Positions 34,138-41,252 of a DNA stretch of 64,000 nucleotides are shown here, piece after piece. The translations under genes were made by a program, and so were the position numbers. Source of the DNA: Accumulibacter phosphatis (GTDB taxonomy: Bacteria > Pseudomonadota > Gammaproteobacteria > Burkholderiales > Rhodocyclaceae); assembly GCF_000024165.1 (NCBI RefSeq), contig NC_013194.1:4092001-4156000 (forward strand), read 5' to 3'. The notes below the pieces were generated by a model that was given only the letters and a program-made list of their open reading frames with translations, had not been told where the DNA came from and did not search any database. Every line of letters starts with the position of its first letter. Positions within the stretch are counted from its first letter, which is position 1.

Positions 34138-34611
34138 ATGCAACAACGTCCATTCAAAGTCCTGGGTATCCAGCAGATCGCCATCGGCGGCCCCGACAAG
34201 ATGAAGCTTCGTCAGCTGTGGGTCGACATGCTCGGCCTCGAGATCACCGGCAACTTCGTCAGCGAACGCGAGAACGTTGACGAAGACATCGCCGCAATGG
34301 GCAAAGGCCCGTTCAAGGTCGAGGTTGATCTGATGCAACCGGTTGACCCCGAGAAGAAGCCGGCGGTTCACGCCACACCCCTCAACCACGTCGGCCTGTG
34401 GATCGACGACCTGCCGAAGGCGGTTGAGTGGCTGACCGCCAATGGCGTGCGCTTCGCGCCGGGTGGCATCCGCAAGGGTGCCGCCGGGTTCGACATCACT
34501 TTCCTGCATCCGAAGGCCAGCCCCGAGTTTCCGATCGCCGGAGAAGGTGTGCTGATCGAAATGGTTCAAGCGCCGCCGGAAGTCGTCGAGGCCTTTGCCA
34601 AGCTGGGCTGA
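34138..34611 (+). CDS. VOC-superfamily (glyoxalase/bleomycin-resistance fold) protein
   Basis: A 157-residue protein with two beta-alpha-beta-beta-beta halves: LGIQQIAIGGPDKMKLRQLW and LNHVGLWIDDLPKAVEWLTA. Metal-ligand candidates are a His in the second half (NHVGLW) and a Glu in EGVLIEMVQ; the first half has Gln rather than His in GIQQIAI. The reaction is unknown; lactoylglutathione lyase and methylmalonyl-CoA epimerase belong to the same fold but specific signatures were not seen. It follows mcd by 52 bp and is closed by a terminator at 34635-34674. Confidence 0.85.
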   Translation: MQQRPFKVLGIQQIAIGGPDKMKLRQLWVDMLGLEITGNFVSERENVDEDIAAMGKGPFKVEVDLMQPVDPEKKPAVHATPLNHVGLWIDDLPKAVEWLTANGVRFAPGGIRKGAAGFDITFLHPKASPEFPIAGEGVLIEMVQAPPEVVEAFAKLG

Positions 34612-34634
34612 CACCGCAAACCCGCAATCCCCCG

Positions 34635-34674
34635 AAACACCGCGTCGCGCTTTTCGCCGATGCGGTGTTTTTGT
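34635..34674 (+). terminator. Rho-independent terminator after the VOC gene
   Basis: AAACACCGC (34635-34643) pairs with GCGGTGTTT (34662-34670), with a GC-rich inner loop, and is followed by TTG. It lies 23 bp after the stop codon at 34611. The remaining sequence to the IS21 end at 34906 holds no gene that I can support. Confidence 0.75.
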
Positions 34675-34905
34675 TGCGCCTGCGTAGTGTGGCGGCAGGT
34701 GGCCGCCCACCAGTCACCCATTAGTCGCCCACCCCTATCTGCGATCGCGTCCTTGTCGGTTCGCCGCGAACACCGCCAGCGGAGCGGGAAGCGGGTCCTC
34801 AACTGGCAGCACAACACTCCGACCTGACCGACCGCACTGGCGCGCGCGAAGCAGCAGGCCGCAAGCCACCCGACGAACGCCCGGGCGCGATCTTCGTCGC
34901 CGCGC

Positions 34906-34956
34906 GCCTTGACGCTCACGAAACCTGACCCTTTTTTGCTCACGAGAATTGAGCCA
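34906..34956 (+). repeat. Left inverted end of the IS21-type element
   Basis: Two copies of GCTCAC-N6-TGA(C/G)CC, at 34914-34931 and 34938-34955, spaced at a 24-bp period, preceded by the tip GCCTTGAC. This matches the right end base for base in register, with variation confined mostly to the N6 spacers. These are probably IstA binding sites. Confidence 0.85.
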
Positions 34957-35316
34957 GCGGTAGCGCAGGCCTAGGTGGTAAGCGCGGCTGCGTGCAAGGG
35001 TTGAAGCTGTTGAAGAAGTGGCCTTCGCCAAGCCGTGCGGAGGGTTTTTTCTTCGTGGCTGGCGGAAGCCTTGGGGGGTGAGGGAGAGGCGCCCCGGAGC
35101 TGGGTCAAGGGCAGGCTGCGGCTTTTCGCAGCCTGGCGCAGCGTCCCTTGACGCAGCGGAGGGGCGATACGCTGGGGCGTGGCAGTAAGGGCGGCAGTAT
35201 CGCGCTTACTGCCATGCAGACCGGCGTTTGAGGCGTCCGACCCACGCGGCGGTCATCGAGGAGCAACGGTGATGCTGGGCGAGCAAGCGACCGCCGTTCA
35301 CCGGTGGCTTCAAGCG
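34957..35316. other. Non-coding subterminal region downstream of istB
   Basis: No gene supported. Two perfect hairpins are visible: AGGCTGCG (35113-35120)/CGCAGCCT (35127-35134), and GGCAGTAAG (35181-35189)/CTTACTGCC (35205-35213). They lie downstream of istB on its coding strand and may end its transcript. Confidence 0.5.
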
Positions 35317-36132
35317 CTACGCGGAGTCGTCTGGCGAGGTCTTCCTGCGAGACGTCGCGCGGGTGGAGGCAGCTGTCGGGGCCGTCGTTTGGGTTGCCTG
35401 GGAGCCAGCCGGCTCGCTGCGCAAACTCGCACCACTCAAGCGCAGGAGGGTGCAGCGATGCTGCAGGCGGTCGAGCAGCGCATCGACCAGCGGTTTCTTC
35501 TGAAACAACTCGTACCAATCGGGCAGGTCGACATTCGTTGTGACAATCGTCGACAGACGCAGATTGTAGCGCTGGTCCATCAGGCGGAAGAACGCGTTGA
35601 CCTGCTCGGGCTTTAGGTTGAGGTAGCCGAGTTCGTCGATGACGATCAACGGCAGGCGGCACAACTGATTGAGAAGCCCAATCGTCGAGCGGTCAGCGAG
35701 CGAAGCATACAGTTCGTCGAGCAAGGCCTGTGCGTTATAGAAACGGGCGCGGTAGCCATTCAGACACGCTTCGCGCAGGAGCCCGATGGCGATTCCCGAC
35801 TTGCCGGTGCCGGGCGGGCCGATCAGCAGGAGGTTCTCGCCGCGGCGCAGAAAGTCGAGCCCCGCGAGGGTCAGGACCTGCGCCTTGTTCACGCTCGGCT
35901 GACGGGCGAAGGGGAACGACTGCAAGGTCCACGGCCAGGGTAGATGGGCCTGGGCCAGACGATAGGCCAGGCTCTTCTCGCGCCGCGCCGCTTCTTCGGC
36001 GCGAAGCAGGCGAAAGAGCACCTCGGGGACCGGCGTCCCCTGCCGTTCGGCGAGGTCGAGTTCCTCGTCGAGGACGCGCTCCATTCCGGACCAGCGCATC
36101 TGCGCAATCAGCGCCTTGAGCGGCTCACGCAT
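35317..36132 (-). CDS. istB: IstB-like transposition helper ATPase
   Basis: A 271-residue AAA+ ATPase related to DnaC. An N-terminal helical part with LKALIAQMRWSGMERVLDEE is followed by Walker A LLLIGPPGTGKSGIAIGLL, Walker B LPLIVIDELGYLN and sensor region LSTIVTTNVDLPDWYELFQ. IstB oligomerises on target DNA and stimulates the IstA transposase. The last 30 residues or so are Ser/Thr/Ala/Arg-rich and not conserved. Its ATG overlaps istA by 8 bp, as in IS21 elements, so its translation is likely coupled to istA. Confidence 0.93.
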   Translation of the reverse strand: MREPLKALIAQMRWSGMERVLDEELDLAERQGTPVPEVLFRLLRAEEAARREKSLAYRLAQAHLPWPWTLQSFPFARQPSVNKAQVLTLAGLDFLRRGENLLLIGPPGTGKSGIAIGLLREACLNGYRARFYNAQALLDELYASLADRSTIGLLNQLCRLPLIVIDELGYLNLKPEQVNAFFRLMDQRYNLRLSTIVTTNVDLPDWYELFQKKPLVDALLDRLQHRCTLLRLSGASLRSEPAGSQATQTTAPTAASTRATSRRKTSPDDSA

Positions 36133-37516
36133 CGTCGTCTCCGCGGTCGAGGCGGAAGAAGTCCCCGGCCACCTGCTGCAGGATCATCGCCTCCAGGCGG
36201 CCGAGGTCGAAGAGACCAAACTTCAGCGCCTGCGCGACCGCCGCGAGGAAGGGACTTTCCGGGTAGCTTCGCCGGAACCCCAGCAAGCGGCGTAGGGGCC
36301 GCACCCCGCGCCCGTGCGCCTGCTTGACGAGCGCCGCGACGTACGCGTCGAGCACAGGGTGGTGGCCCTGCAGCAAGGTGGCTTCAGGCGGCGGGGTACG
36401 ATCCTGACGCTGCGGCGTCGGGTGATGCCCGGGCAGCTTCTGCTTGGCATCGCGTACGCCGATCAGCCGCGGGTGGACCGCGACCAGTTGCTCGCGGGCA
36501 CAGATCCTGAGTTCGCTGGCGTACAGATAAACCGTCAGCGTCTTGCCCACCCAACGTTCGGGCACCGAGTAGCGATTGGTCTCGATCGACACGAAGCCGT
36601 ACAGATCGACCACCCGCTCGGCCACCTGATAGACCGGCGGCAACACCGCCGGCAGCGGCTGCAGACAGGACCTCTCCATCGCGTAGGCCGCGCTTGGCGC
36701 CATCCCCAGGACACGCTTCGGCTTGGCATTCGCCACCTTCTCGCACCAGGCTCGCGCCTGCTGGTTCAGGTCGGCGAAATCGGCGAACGTCCGCCCGGCC
36801 AGGAAATTGCCTTCGACCCAGGCAAAAGGTCTTTCGACGCGCCCCTTGCGGTCGGGTTGGTTCACCGGGTGGGCACGGAAGGCGAATCCCAGCGTGCGCG
36901 CGAACGCCACCATCTCGGGCGCGAACACGGCATCGTCGCCGGCGCCGTCGACGACGATCACGCTGGTGTTGTCGATGACGCAGGTCGGGCAGCAGCCGGC
37001 CAGGAAGCGCACGGCCTCGAGCAGGAACTGCTTGGCTTCAAAGCGCGTAAAGCGCGGGTAGTACTGGAGGAACAGGCAGCGCGAATAGGCCAGGATCAGC
37101 GACGCGCATTGCGCCGTCAGCGTCTTGCCGGCCAGGATCACGCGATGGGGCGAGGTATCGTGCTGCATCTCCTGGCCGGGCGCGAAGACATACTCGCCAG
37201 CGCGTTTGGGCGGCGAGCGCAGACCGGCTTCCCGGATCCATCGGGTGAGCGTGCTGTAGCCGGGATGGAGGCCCAGTTCCGCCTGCAGCATCTCCTGTAG
37301 GCGGACCCCATAGCCGCGCACGCGCGCAAAAGCGGCAGGGAGCCAGAGGCGTACCGGCGCCGGGCACGCGGGCTCGCGCGCGTCGGCAAGAACCGGCATT
37401 CGCAGGATGCGGCGAATCGTATTACGCGACAGCTTCAAGAGCCGGCTGATCTCGCGAACAGCCAGGCCTTGCTGATGCAGCGTCTGGACGGATTGACGAA
37501 TCTCGGGGGATATCAT
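36125..37516 (-). CDS. istA: IstA-type IS21 family transposase (DDE)
   Basis: A 463-residue transposase. The N-terminal helix-turn-helix (LHQQGLAVREISRLLKLSRN, residues about 14-33) should bind the terminal repeats. The catalytic RNase H-like core shows an Asp in MQHDTSPHR, an Asp in CVIDNTSVIVV and a Glu in DRKGRVERPFAWVE, the expected D-D-E triad. A beta-barrel and C-terminal region that contacts IstB follow. The start ATG 37516 lies 95 bp inside the ParB-like gene; because the HTH is encoded in or next to this overlap, the long start is likely real. No frameshift or stop interrupts it. Confidence 0.93.
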   Translation of the reverse strand: MISPEIRQSVQTLHQQGLAVREISRLLKLSRNTIRRILRMPVLADAREPACPAPVRLWLPAAFARVRGYGVRLQEMLQAELGLHPGYSTLTRWIREAGLRSPPKRAGEYVFAPGQEMQHDTSPHRVILAGKTLTAQCASLILAYSRCLFLQYYPRFTRFEAKQFLLEAVRFLAGCCPTCVIDNTSVIVVDGAGDDAVFAPEMVAFARTLGFAFRAHPVNQPDRKGRVERPFAWVEGNFLAGRTFADFADLNQQARAWCEKVANAKPKRVLGMAPSAAYAMERSCLQPLPAVLPPVYQVAERVVDLYGFVSIETNRYSVPERWVGKTLTVYLYASELRICAREQLVAVHPRLIGVRDAKQKLPGHHPTPQRQDRTPPPEATLLQGHHPVLDAYVAALVKQAHGRGVRPLRRLLGFRRSYPESPFLAAVAQALKFGLFDLGRLEAMILQQVAGDFFRLDRGDDDA

Positions 37517-38420
37517 GCGGGCAAATCCTGGTCAGATGGCGCTGAAGCGACGCGAGCGCCGGTTGCAAAGAAGCCACCGCCGCCGTGACGGCGGGCGGCA
37601 TAGCGGTCGATGGCGAACTCAAGGCGGACAAACGCCGCTTCAGACGGGCACCGACGGCTTCCAGGATGCGCAGGTCGGCGAGCACCTCGCCTTCCGGCCC
37701 CTCGCGCAGACGTTCGGCAACCTTCTCTTCCTGCCGAGCGGCGACGGCTTCGAGCAACAGCTGCGGCGACTCGACCATGCGCTCGCGCACCGGTCGCGCA
37801 GCGCGTTGATACTGCGCAAACCAGTTGGCCAATTGCCGAGTTGACAGGGGCGTCGTGCGCAGGGTCGCGAGCAGTTGTTCGGCGTGCGCGCTATTGGCGC
37901 GCGCCAACGGTCCGAGGATGCGGACCGCCGCCCAGGTCGACACCTGCCCCTGGCGTACGGCCTCGAGCAAGGCGTCCGACAGCCCCCCGAGCAGTTGCAG
38001 ACGGCGACTGACCCAGCTCACATCGCGCCCGCAACGCCGGGCGACTTCGTGTTGACTCAACTGCCCGCCCGAAATCAACTCGCGCAACAGGAAGGCTTCT
38101 TCGATCGGCGCAAACGATCGGCTGCGCGTCCGCGCCAACACGCCCAACAGCGCCTGCGCGAGATCCGCCTGCCAGCATTCGACCTCGGCCGTATCGCGCC
38201 CGAGGTGACGCAACGCGGCGATGCGTCGATAGCCGTCGACCAGGATGAACGCCTCGCCCTCCCCGGCGACCGCAATGCAGGGAACCAATTGACCATCGGC
38301 CGCGATTGACCTGGCCAGACGCGTGATCGCCGGAGGGTCCGGCAAGCGAAGCGATGCATAGCGCAAATCGAGGCGGTGCAAGTCGAGGCTCAGAACCCCC
38401 GCAGCAGCCAACTTATCCAT
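37422..38420 (-). CDS. ParB/Srx-domain protein carried by the IS21-type element
   Basis: A 332-residue stand-alone ParB-like protein. Residues about 12-100 form the ParB N-terminal domain (LDLRYASLRLPDPPAITRLA; GQLVPCIAVAGEG; FILVDGYRRIAALRHLGR). The usual CTP-binding box GERRxRA is DGYRRIAALR here, so Glu is Tyr while the Arg pair is kept. A ParB-type helix-turn-helix follows near 117-145 (LSQHEVARRCGRDVSWVSRR). The last 100 residues show no recognisable domain and their coding sequence overlaps istA. No ParA and no parS-like cluster were seen, so plasmid partition is unlikely. A role in transposition control or target choice is inference. ATG 38420 has AGGAGGT 7 nt upstream. Confidence 0.85.
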   Translation of the reverse strand: MDKLAAAGVLSLDLHRLDLRYASLRLPDPPAITRLARSIAADGQLVPCIAVAGEGEAFILVDGYRRIAALRHLGRDTAEVECWQADLAQALLGVLARTRSRSFAPIEEAFLLRELISGGQLSQHEVARRCGRDVSWVSRRLQLLGGLSDALLEAVRQGQVSTWAAVRILGPLARANSAHAEQLLATLRTTPLSTRQLANWFAQYQRAARPVRERMVESPQLLLEAVAARQEEKVAERLREGPEGEVLADLRILEAVGARLKRRLSALSSPSTAMPPAVTAAVASLQPALASLQRHLTRICPHDIPRDSSIRPDAASARPGCSRDQPALEAVA

Positions 38421-38503
38421 GCGAGATACCTCCTGTCGGACCTAGCGTACCGGCCAGGCGGCGGCAAGGCGAGAGAGTCTTCTTTTGCAATCTCAGCAGG
38501 CCT

Positions 38504-38941
38504 TCACGGTGAAGCGCAAGCTGCTGTAATCAAAGTGATTTCGACCATCCACGCGTCACTCTTTGCAAGCGACGCGTCCACCACCGGGGATAAACGGTAA
38601 GTACCTGAAGGAAGGGGCATTTCAACCTTTGACGCGTTCATCTTTGCAATCTGCCCGGCCGCCTTGTCCTGCGCGCGTTGCCGCTGCTGGGCGCGGTTGC
38701 GCTCGGCGTACTCCGGGTGTTGGCGTCGATAGTTCCGCCAATAGTCCGGGTGGCGCTCCGCCCAGGCCTGTTGCACCCGCTTCTGGTTCTCGCGATAGTC
38801 CGGATCGTTCTGGCGCCTGGTTGCCTGCCAACGCCGTCGCCGTTCACGTTGGCAGGCGGCAGCGGAACAAAAGCGTTGCTCTGCAATTTGCGGGCGTGGC
38901 CGAAAGGGGGCCTGGCACGCCTGGCATTGCCGGAATTCCAT
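38504..38941 (-). CDS. Small zinc-finger-like protein of the IS21-type element, function unknown
   Basis: About 145 residues. A Cys4 knuckle (Cys6, Cys9, Cys25, Cys30: CQACQAPF then FCSAAACQRERRRRW) probably binds zinc. It is followed by a strongly basic, Gln/Arg-rich helical region with three Pro-x-Tyr-x-x-Asn units (DPDYREN, HPDYWRN, HPEYAERN). The C terminus (KVEMPLPSGTYRLSPVVDAS) is different in character. The protein looks designed to bind nucleic acid, but I do not recognise a named family. ATG 38941 has GGGGAGA 9 nt upstream; a GTG at 38959 would add six residues. It lies first of the four element genes, 83 bp before the ParB-like gene. Confidence 0.75.
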   Translation of the reverse strand: MEFRQCQACQAPFRPRPQIAEQRFCSAAACQRERRRRWQATRRQNDPDYRENQKRVQQAWAERHPDYWRNYRRQHPEYAERNRAQQRQRAQDKAAGQIAKMNASKVEMPLPSGTYRLSPVVDASLAKSDAWMVEITLITAACASP

Positions 38942-39270
38942 GGTGAGTTCTCCCCGCACGAGGTCGTGATGTCGCGCGGGAAGATACGGCGGCCGGAGTG
39001 ATTCCTGACTGTGGGAGGGCTTATGAGGTCCGGGACGAATTTGTTGGGGACTGCGCGCGCCGCGAGGGGCTTCTCTGCCGCACCGTCAGGAAGACGCGCC
39101 TTCGGACTGAGGCGCTATCGCTCCGGATAACACACGAGGAACACCGACCGCCACCGGGAGCCGTTGCGCATCAACGGGGCCACGTCTCTCGCCATCTCAG
39201 CAGCCCAGACCGTCCTACCTGTGGCAGGACCTCTTCTCTCTTTCACATGCGGCGCGGCAAGCCCGGGCAG
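38942..39270. other. Upstream non-coding region of the IS21-type element
   Basis: About 330 bp between the first element gene and the right inverted end. No gene is supported and no clear consensus promoter was found on the minus strand, although the promoter for the four genes should lie here. Confidence 0.4.
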
Positions 39271-39321
39271 TGGGTCAGTCCGGGTGAGCAGGAGCGGGTC
39301 AACTCTGGTGAGCGCCAAGGC
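39271..39321 (-). repeat. Right inverted end of the IS21-type element
   Basis: Read on the minus strand it is GCCTTGGC followed by two GCTCAC-N6-TGACCC copies (39313-39296 and 39289-39272) at a 24-bp period. It aligns with the left end without gaps. Confidence 0.85.
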
Positions 39322-39326
39322 CGCGC

Positions 39327-39982
39327 GTAAGCACCAATCCGTTACTGTCGTTCGACGCGTCGCCAGCAGAATCGTCTGGCGCCCGCGGCACCACCGGCGG
39401 TCGCCGGCAGAACCCGCCGGACTGCACGTTTCGTGCGCAGAATTGTGCATTCCTGCGAGAAAATGCGCGATAATTGGCGCCCCCGGACCATCCGGCGCAA
39501 AGAGGAATGGAACCATGCCAACGACTCAGGAACCTATCGAGGCCGCCGCTCGCATCGACAGTACGGCCGCAAGCTCGCCCCCCCGGACACCAGGGGCTGC
39601 CCACCCCCTGCAGTCCCTTGGCGCGCGCCACCCTGACGCGGCGTGACCGTTTCCCGTCCCCCACAGCCCACCCGTCTACCCAATCTGGCGTCTCGCCAGG
39701 CGGTGGGATCTCCGACAGTTCATTGCCCGTCCGCGTGTGCCGGCGATCCGACCGTGCCAGCGTGGGTACTGTGCGCCTTTTCAGCGATCAGCGCGTCCCT
39801 GTCGTTCACTGAACCGTGAGCTTACGGTGTGGCGGGATGTGGCGCGGTCGCGCCCTACCCCTCCACCGGGCACCGTGACGTGCAGCTCCGCACGACATCC
39901 GCACCAGCCAGTTGCGCCACGCTGCTCTGCCACGACGCCGTTTTATCTATTACCCGTTTTCAGCCACACCAAGGAGGCATCA
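39327..39982. other. Non-coding region upstream of ppk2
   Basis: About 650 bp with no firmly supported gene. A small frame at 39515-39646 (43 codons, starting MPTTQEPIEA) has AGAGGA 8 nt upstream and GATAAT at 39469-39474 further upstream, but no recognised homology. The ppk2 promoter probably lies here; no clear consensus was identified. Confidence 0.4.
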
Positions 39983-41050
39983 ATGAGTGAAGTCAAGACT
40001 GTCCAGGAAGAGGTCGTACCGGAAGGCGATTCAGCCAAGATCGAGAACGTGACCGCGCAACAGGAAGCAGAGCCCGTCAAGGAAGTCCCCGCCAAGACGG
40101 CAAGCAAGAACGCTGTGAAAGGCGATGGCAAGAATGGGGAGCGCAGCACGCCCGCCAAAGCGACCAAGGCCAAGACTCCCAATCCCAAGGTGGCCAAGGC
40201 AGCACCGGCAGGGCAGAAGGCAGACGCAGCCCAGGCCAAGGCCAGCCAGAGCGAGACCGTACACGTCCGCAAGCCGGCGCTCAAGACCAAGCTGTACGAA
40301 GAGACTCTCTCGAAACTGCAGATCGAACTGGTGAAACTGCAGGAGTGGATCAAGTTCAAGAAGCTTAAAGTGGTGGTCCTGTTCGAAGGACGCGACGCAG
40401 CCGGCAAGGGCGGTACGATCAAACGCATTACCGAGAGCCTCAGCCCGCGGGTCACCCGAGTGGCGGCGCTGCCCGCGCCGACGGATCGGGAGCAGAGCCA
40501 GTGGTACTTCCAGCGCTACGTCCAACACCTCCCCGCCGGCGGCGAAATGGTGTTGTTCGATCGCAGTTGGTATAACCGGGCCGGCGTCGAACGGGTCATG
40601 GGATTCTGTACGGAAGAGGAATATCGCGAGTTTCTGCGTACCTGTCCGGAATTCGAACGGATGCTCGTGCGTAGCGGAATCATCCTGATCAAGTATTGGT
40701 TCTCGGTCAGCAACGAGGAGCAGGAGCGCCGCTTCCAGAAGCGGATCTTCCATCCTGAGAAACACTGGAAACTCAGTCCGATGGACCTCGAGTCGCGGGC
40801 GCGCTGGGTGGAATACTCGAAAGCCAAGGACGCCATGTTTGCGCACACCGACATCAAGCAGGCACCCTGGTATGTGGTCGATGGCGACGACAAGAAGCGG
40901 GCTCGCCTCAATGTCATCACGCACCTGCTGAACATGATCGACTATGAGGACCTGACACCCGAACCAATCGTCCTGCCGCCGCGTCAGGACGAGCGCGGCT
41001 ACGTGCGCCCACCTCTGTCTGACCAGACCTTCATCCCCGAAGTCTATTGA
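39983..41050 (+). CDS. ppk2: Polyphosphate kinase 2 (PPK2) with a basic N-terminal tail
   Basis: A 355-residue protein. Residues about 93-355 are a PPK2 domain: Walker A VVLFEGRDAAGKGGTIKRI, the lid/Walker B region EMVLFDRSWYNRAGVERVMG, and WKLSPMDLESRARWVEYSKA. PPK2 uses polyphosphate to phosphorylate nucleoside di- or monophosphates, or the reverse. The sequence resembles class I, which acts on ADP/GDP, but subclass is uncertain. Residues 1-92 are a low-complexity tail, acidic at first and then rich in Lys, Ala, Thr and Pro (SKNAVKGDGKNGERSTPAKA, then KATKAKTPNPKVAKAAP). ATG 39983 has AAGGAGG 5 nt upstream. Polyphosphate metabolism fits an Accumulibacter-like host. Confidence 0.93.
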   Translation: MSEVKTVQEEVVPEGDSAKIENVTAQQEAEPVKEVPAKTASKNAVKGDGKNGERSTPAKATKAKTPNPKVAKAAPAGQKADAAQAKASQSETVHVRKPALKTKLYEETLSKLQIELVKLQEWIKFKKLKVVVLFEGRDAAGKGGTIKRITESLSPRVTRVAALPAPTDREQSQWYFQRYVQHLPAGGEMVLFDRSWYNRAGVERVMGFCTEEEYREFLRTCPEFERMLVRSGIILIKYWFSVSNEEQERRFQKRIFHPEKHWKLSPMDLESRARWVEYSKAKDAMFAHTDIKQAPWYVVDGDDKKRARLNVITHLLNMIDYEDLTPEPIVLPPRQDERGYVRPPLSDQTFIPEVY

Positions 41051-41051
41051 G

Positions 41052-41177
41052 GCACCGCGGTGCCGGGCCTGCCAGATCGGCGGTCCGCGCTACGCGTGCG
41101 CCGACGTAACCGGCCTTGCTTACTGACCTCCCCGAACGGCAACTGCCACGCTGCAAGCAGCGCCCCGCCGTTCGGGG
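41052..41177. other. Palindrome and nested hairpin between ppk2 and the Cache-like gene
   Basis: GGCACCGCGGTGCC (41052-41065) is a perfect 14-bp palindrome right after the ppk2 stop. Further on, CCCCGAACGGC (41130-41140) pairs with GCCGTTCGGGG (41167-41177), and the 26-nt loop contains GCTGC/GCAGC (41150-41154/41157-41161). No T run follows. It could end both convergent genes or be a REP-like element. Confidence 0.5.
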
Positions 41178-41252
41178 ACGATCTCGCGGATCCACCGTTG
41201 TGGGTCGCCGGCCCGGACCAGGCGCGAGCATGCCCACGACATTGGCGAAGGC

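Larger units (their letters stand above)
34906..39321 (-). mobile_element. IS21-type element with ParB-like and zinc-finger-like passenger genes
   Basis: A 4.4-kb unit bounded by gapless 51-nt inverted ends (34906-34956 and 39321-39271). Both begin GCCTTG(A/G)CGCTCAC. A 5-bp direct repeat CGCGC flanks it at 34901-34905 and 39322-39326, in line with the 4-8 bp duplications of the IS21 family. All four genes read on the minus strand in the order zinc-finger-like, ParB-like, istA, istB. Standard IS21 elements carry only istA and istB and are about 2-2.5 kb, so this one is nearly double the size. Genes look intact, so it may be active. The exact tips are inferred from the alignment of the two ends; the CG-rich direct repeat is short enough to be chance. 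Confidence 0.8.

Noticed and set aside
37422..38420. Plasmid or chromosome partition locus
   Set aside because: The ParB-like gene has no parA partner or parS-like repeats and lies inside IS21-type ends, so it belongs to the transposon.
34612..39982. A host gene split by the IS21-type insertion
   Set aside because: Joining the sequences on either side of the 5-bp repeat did not give a recognisable protein on either strand.
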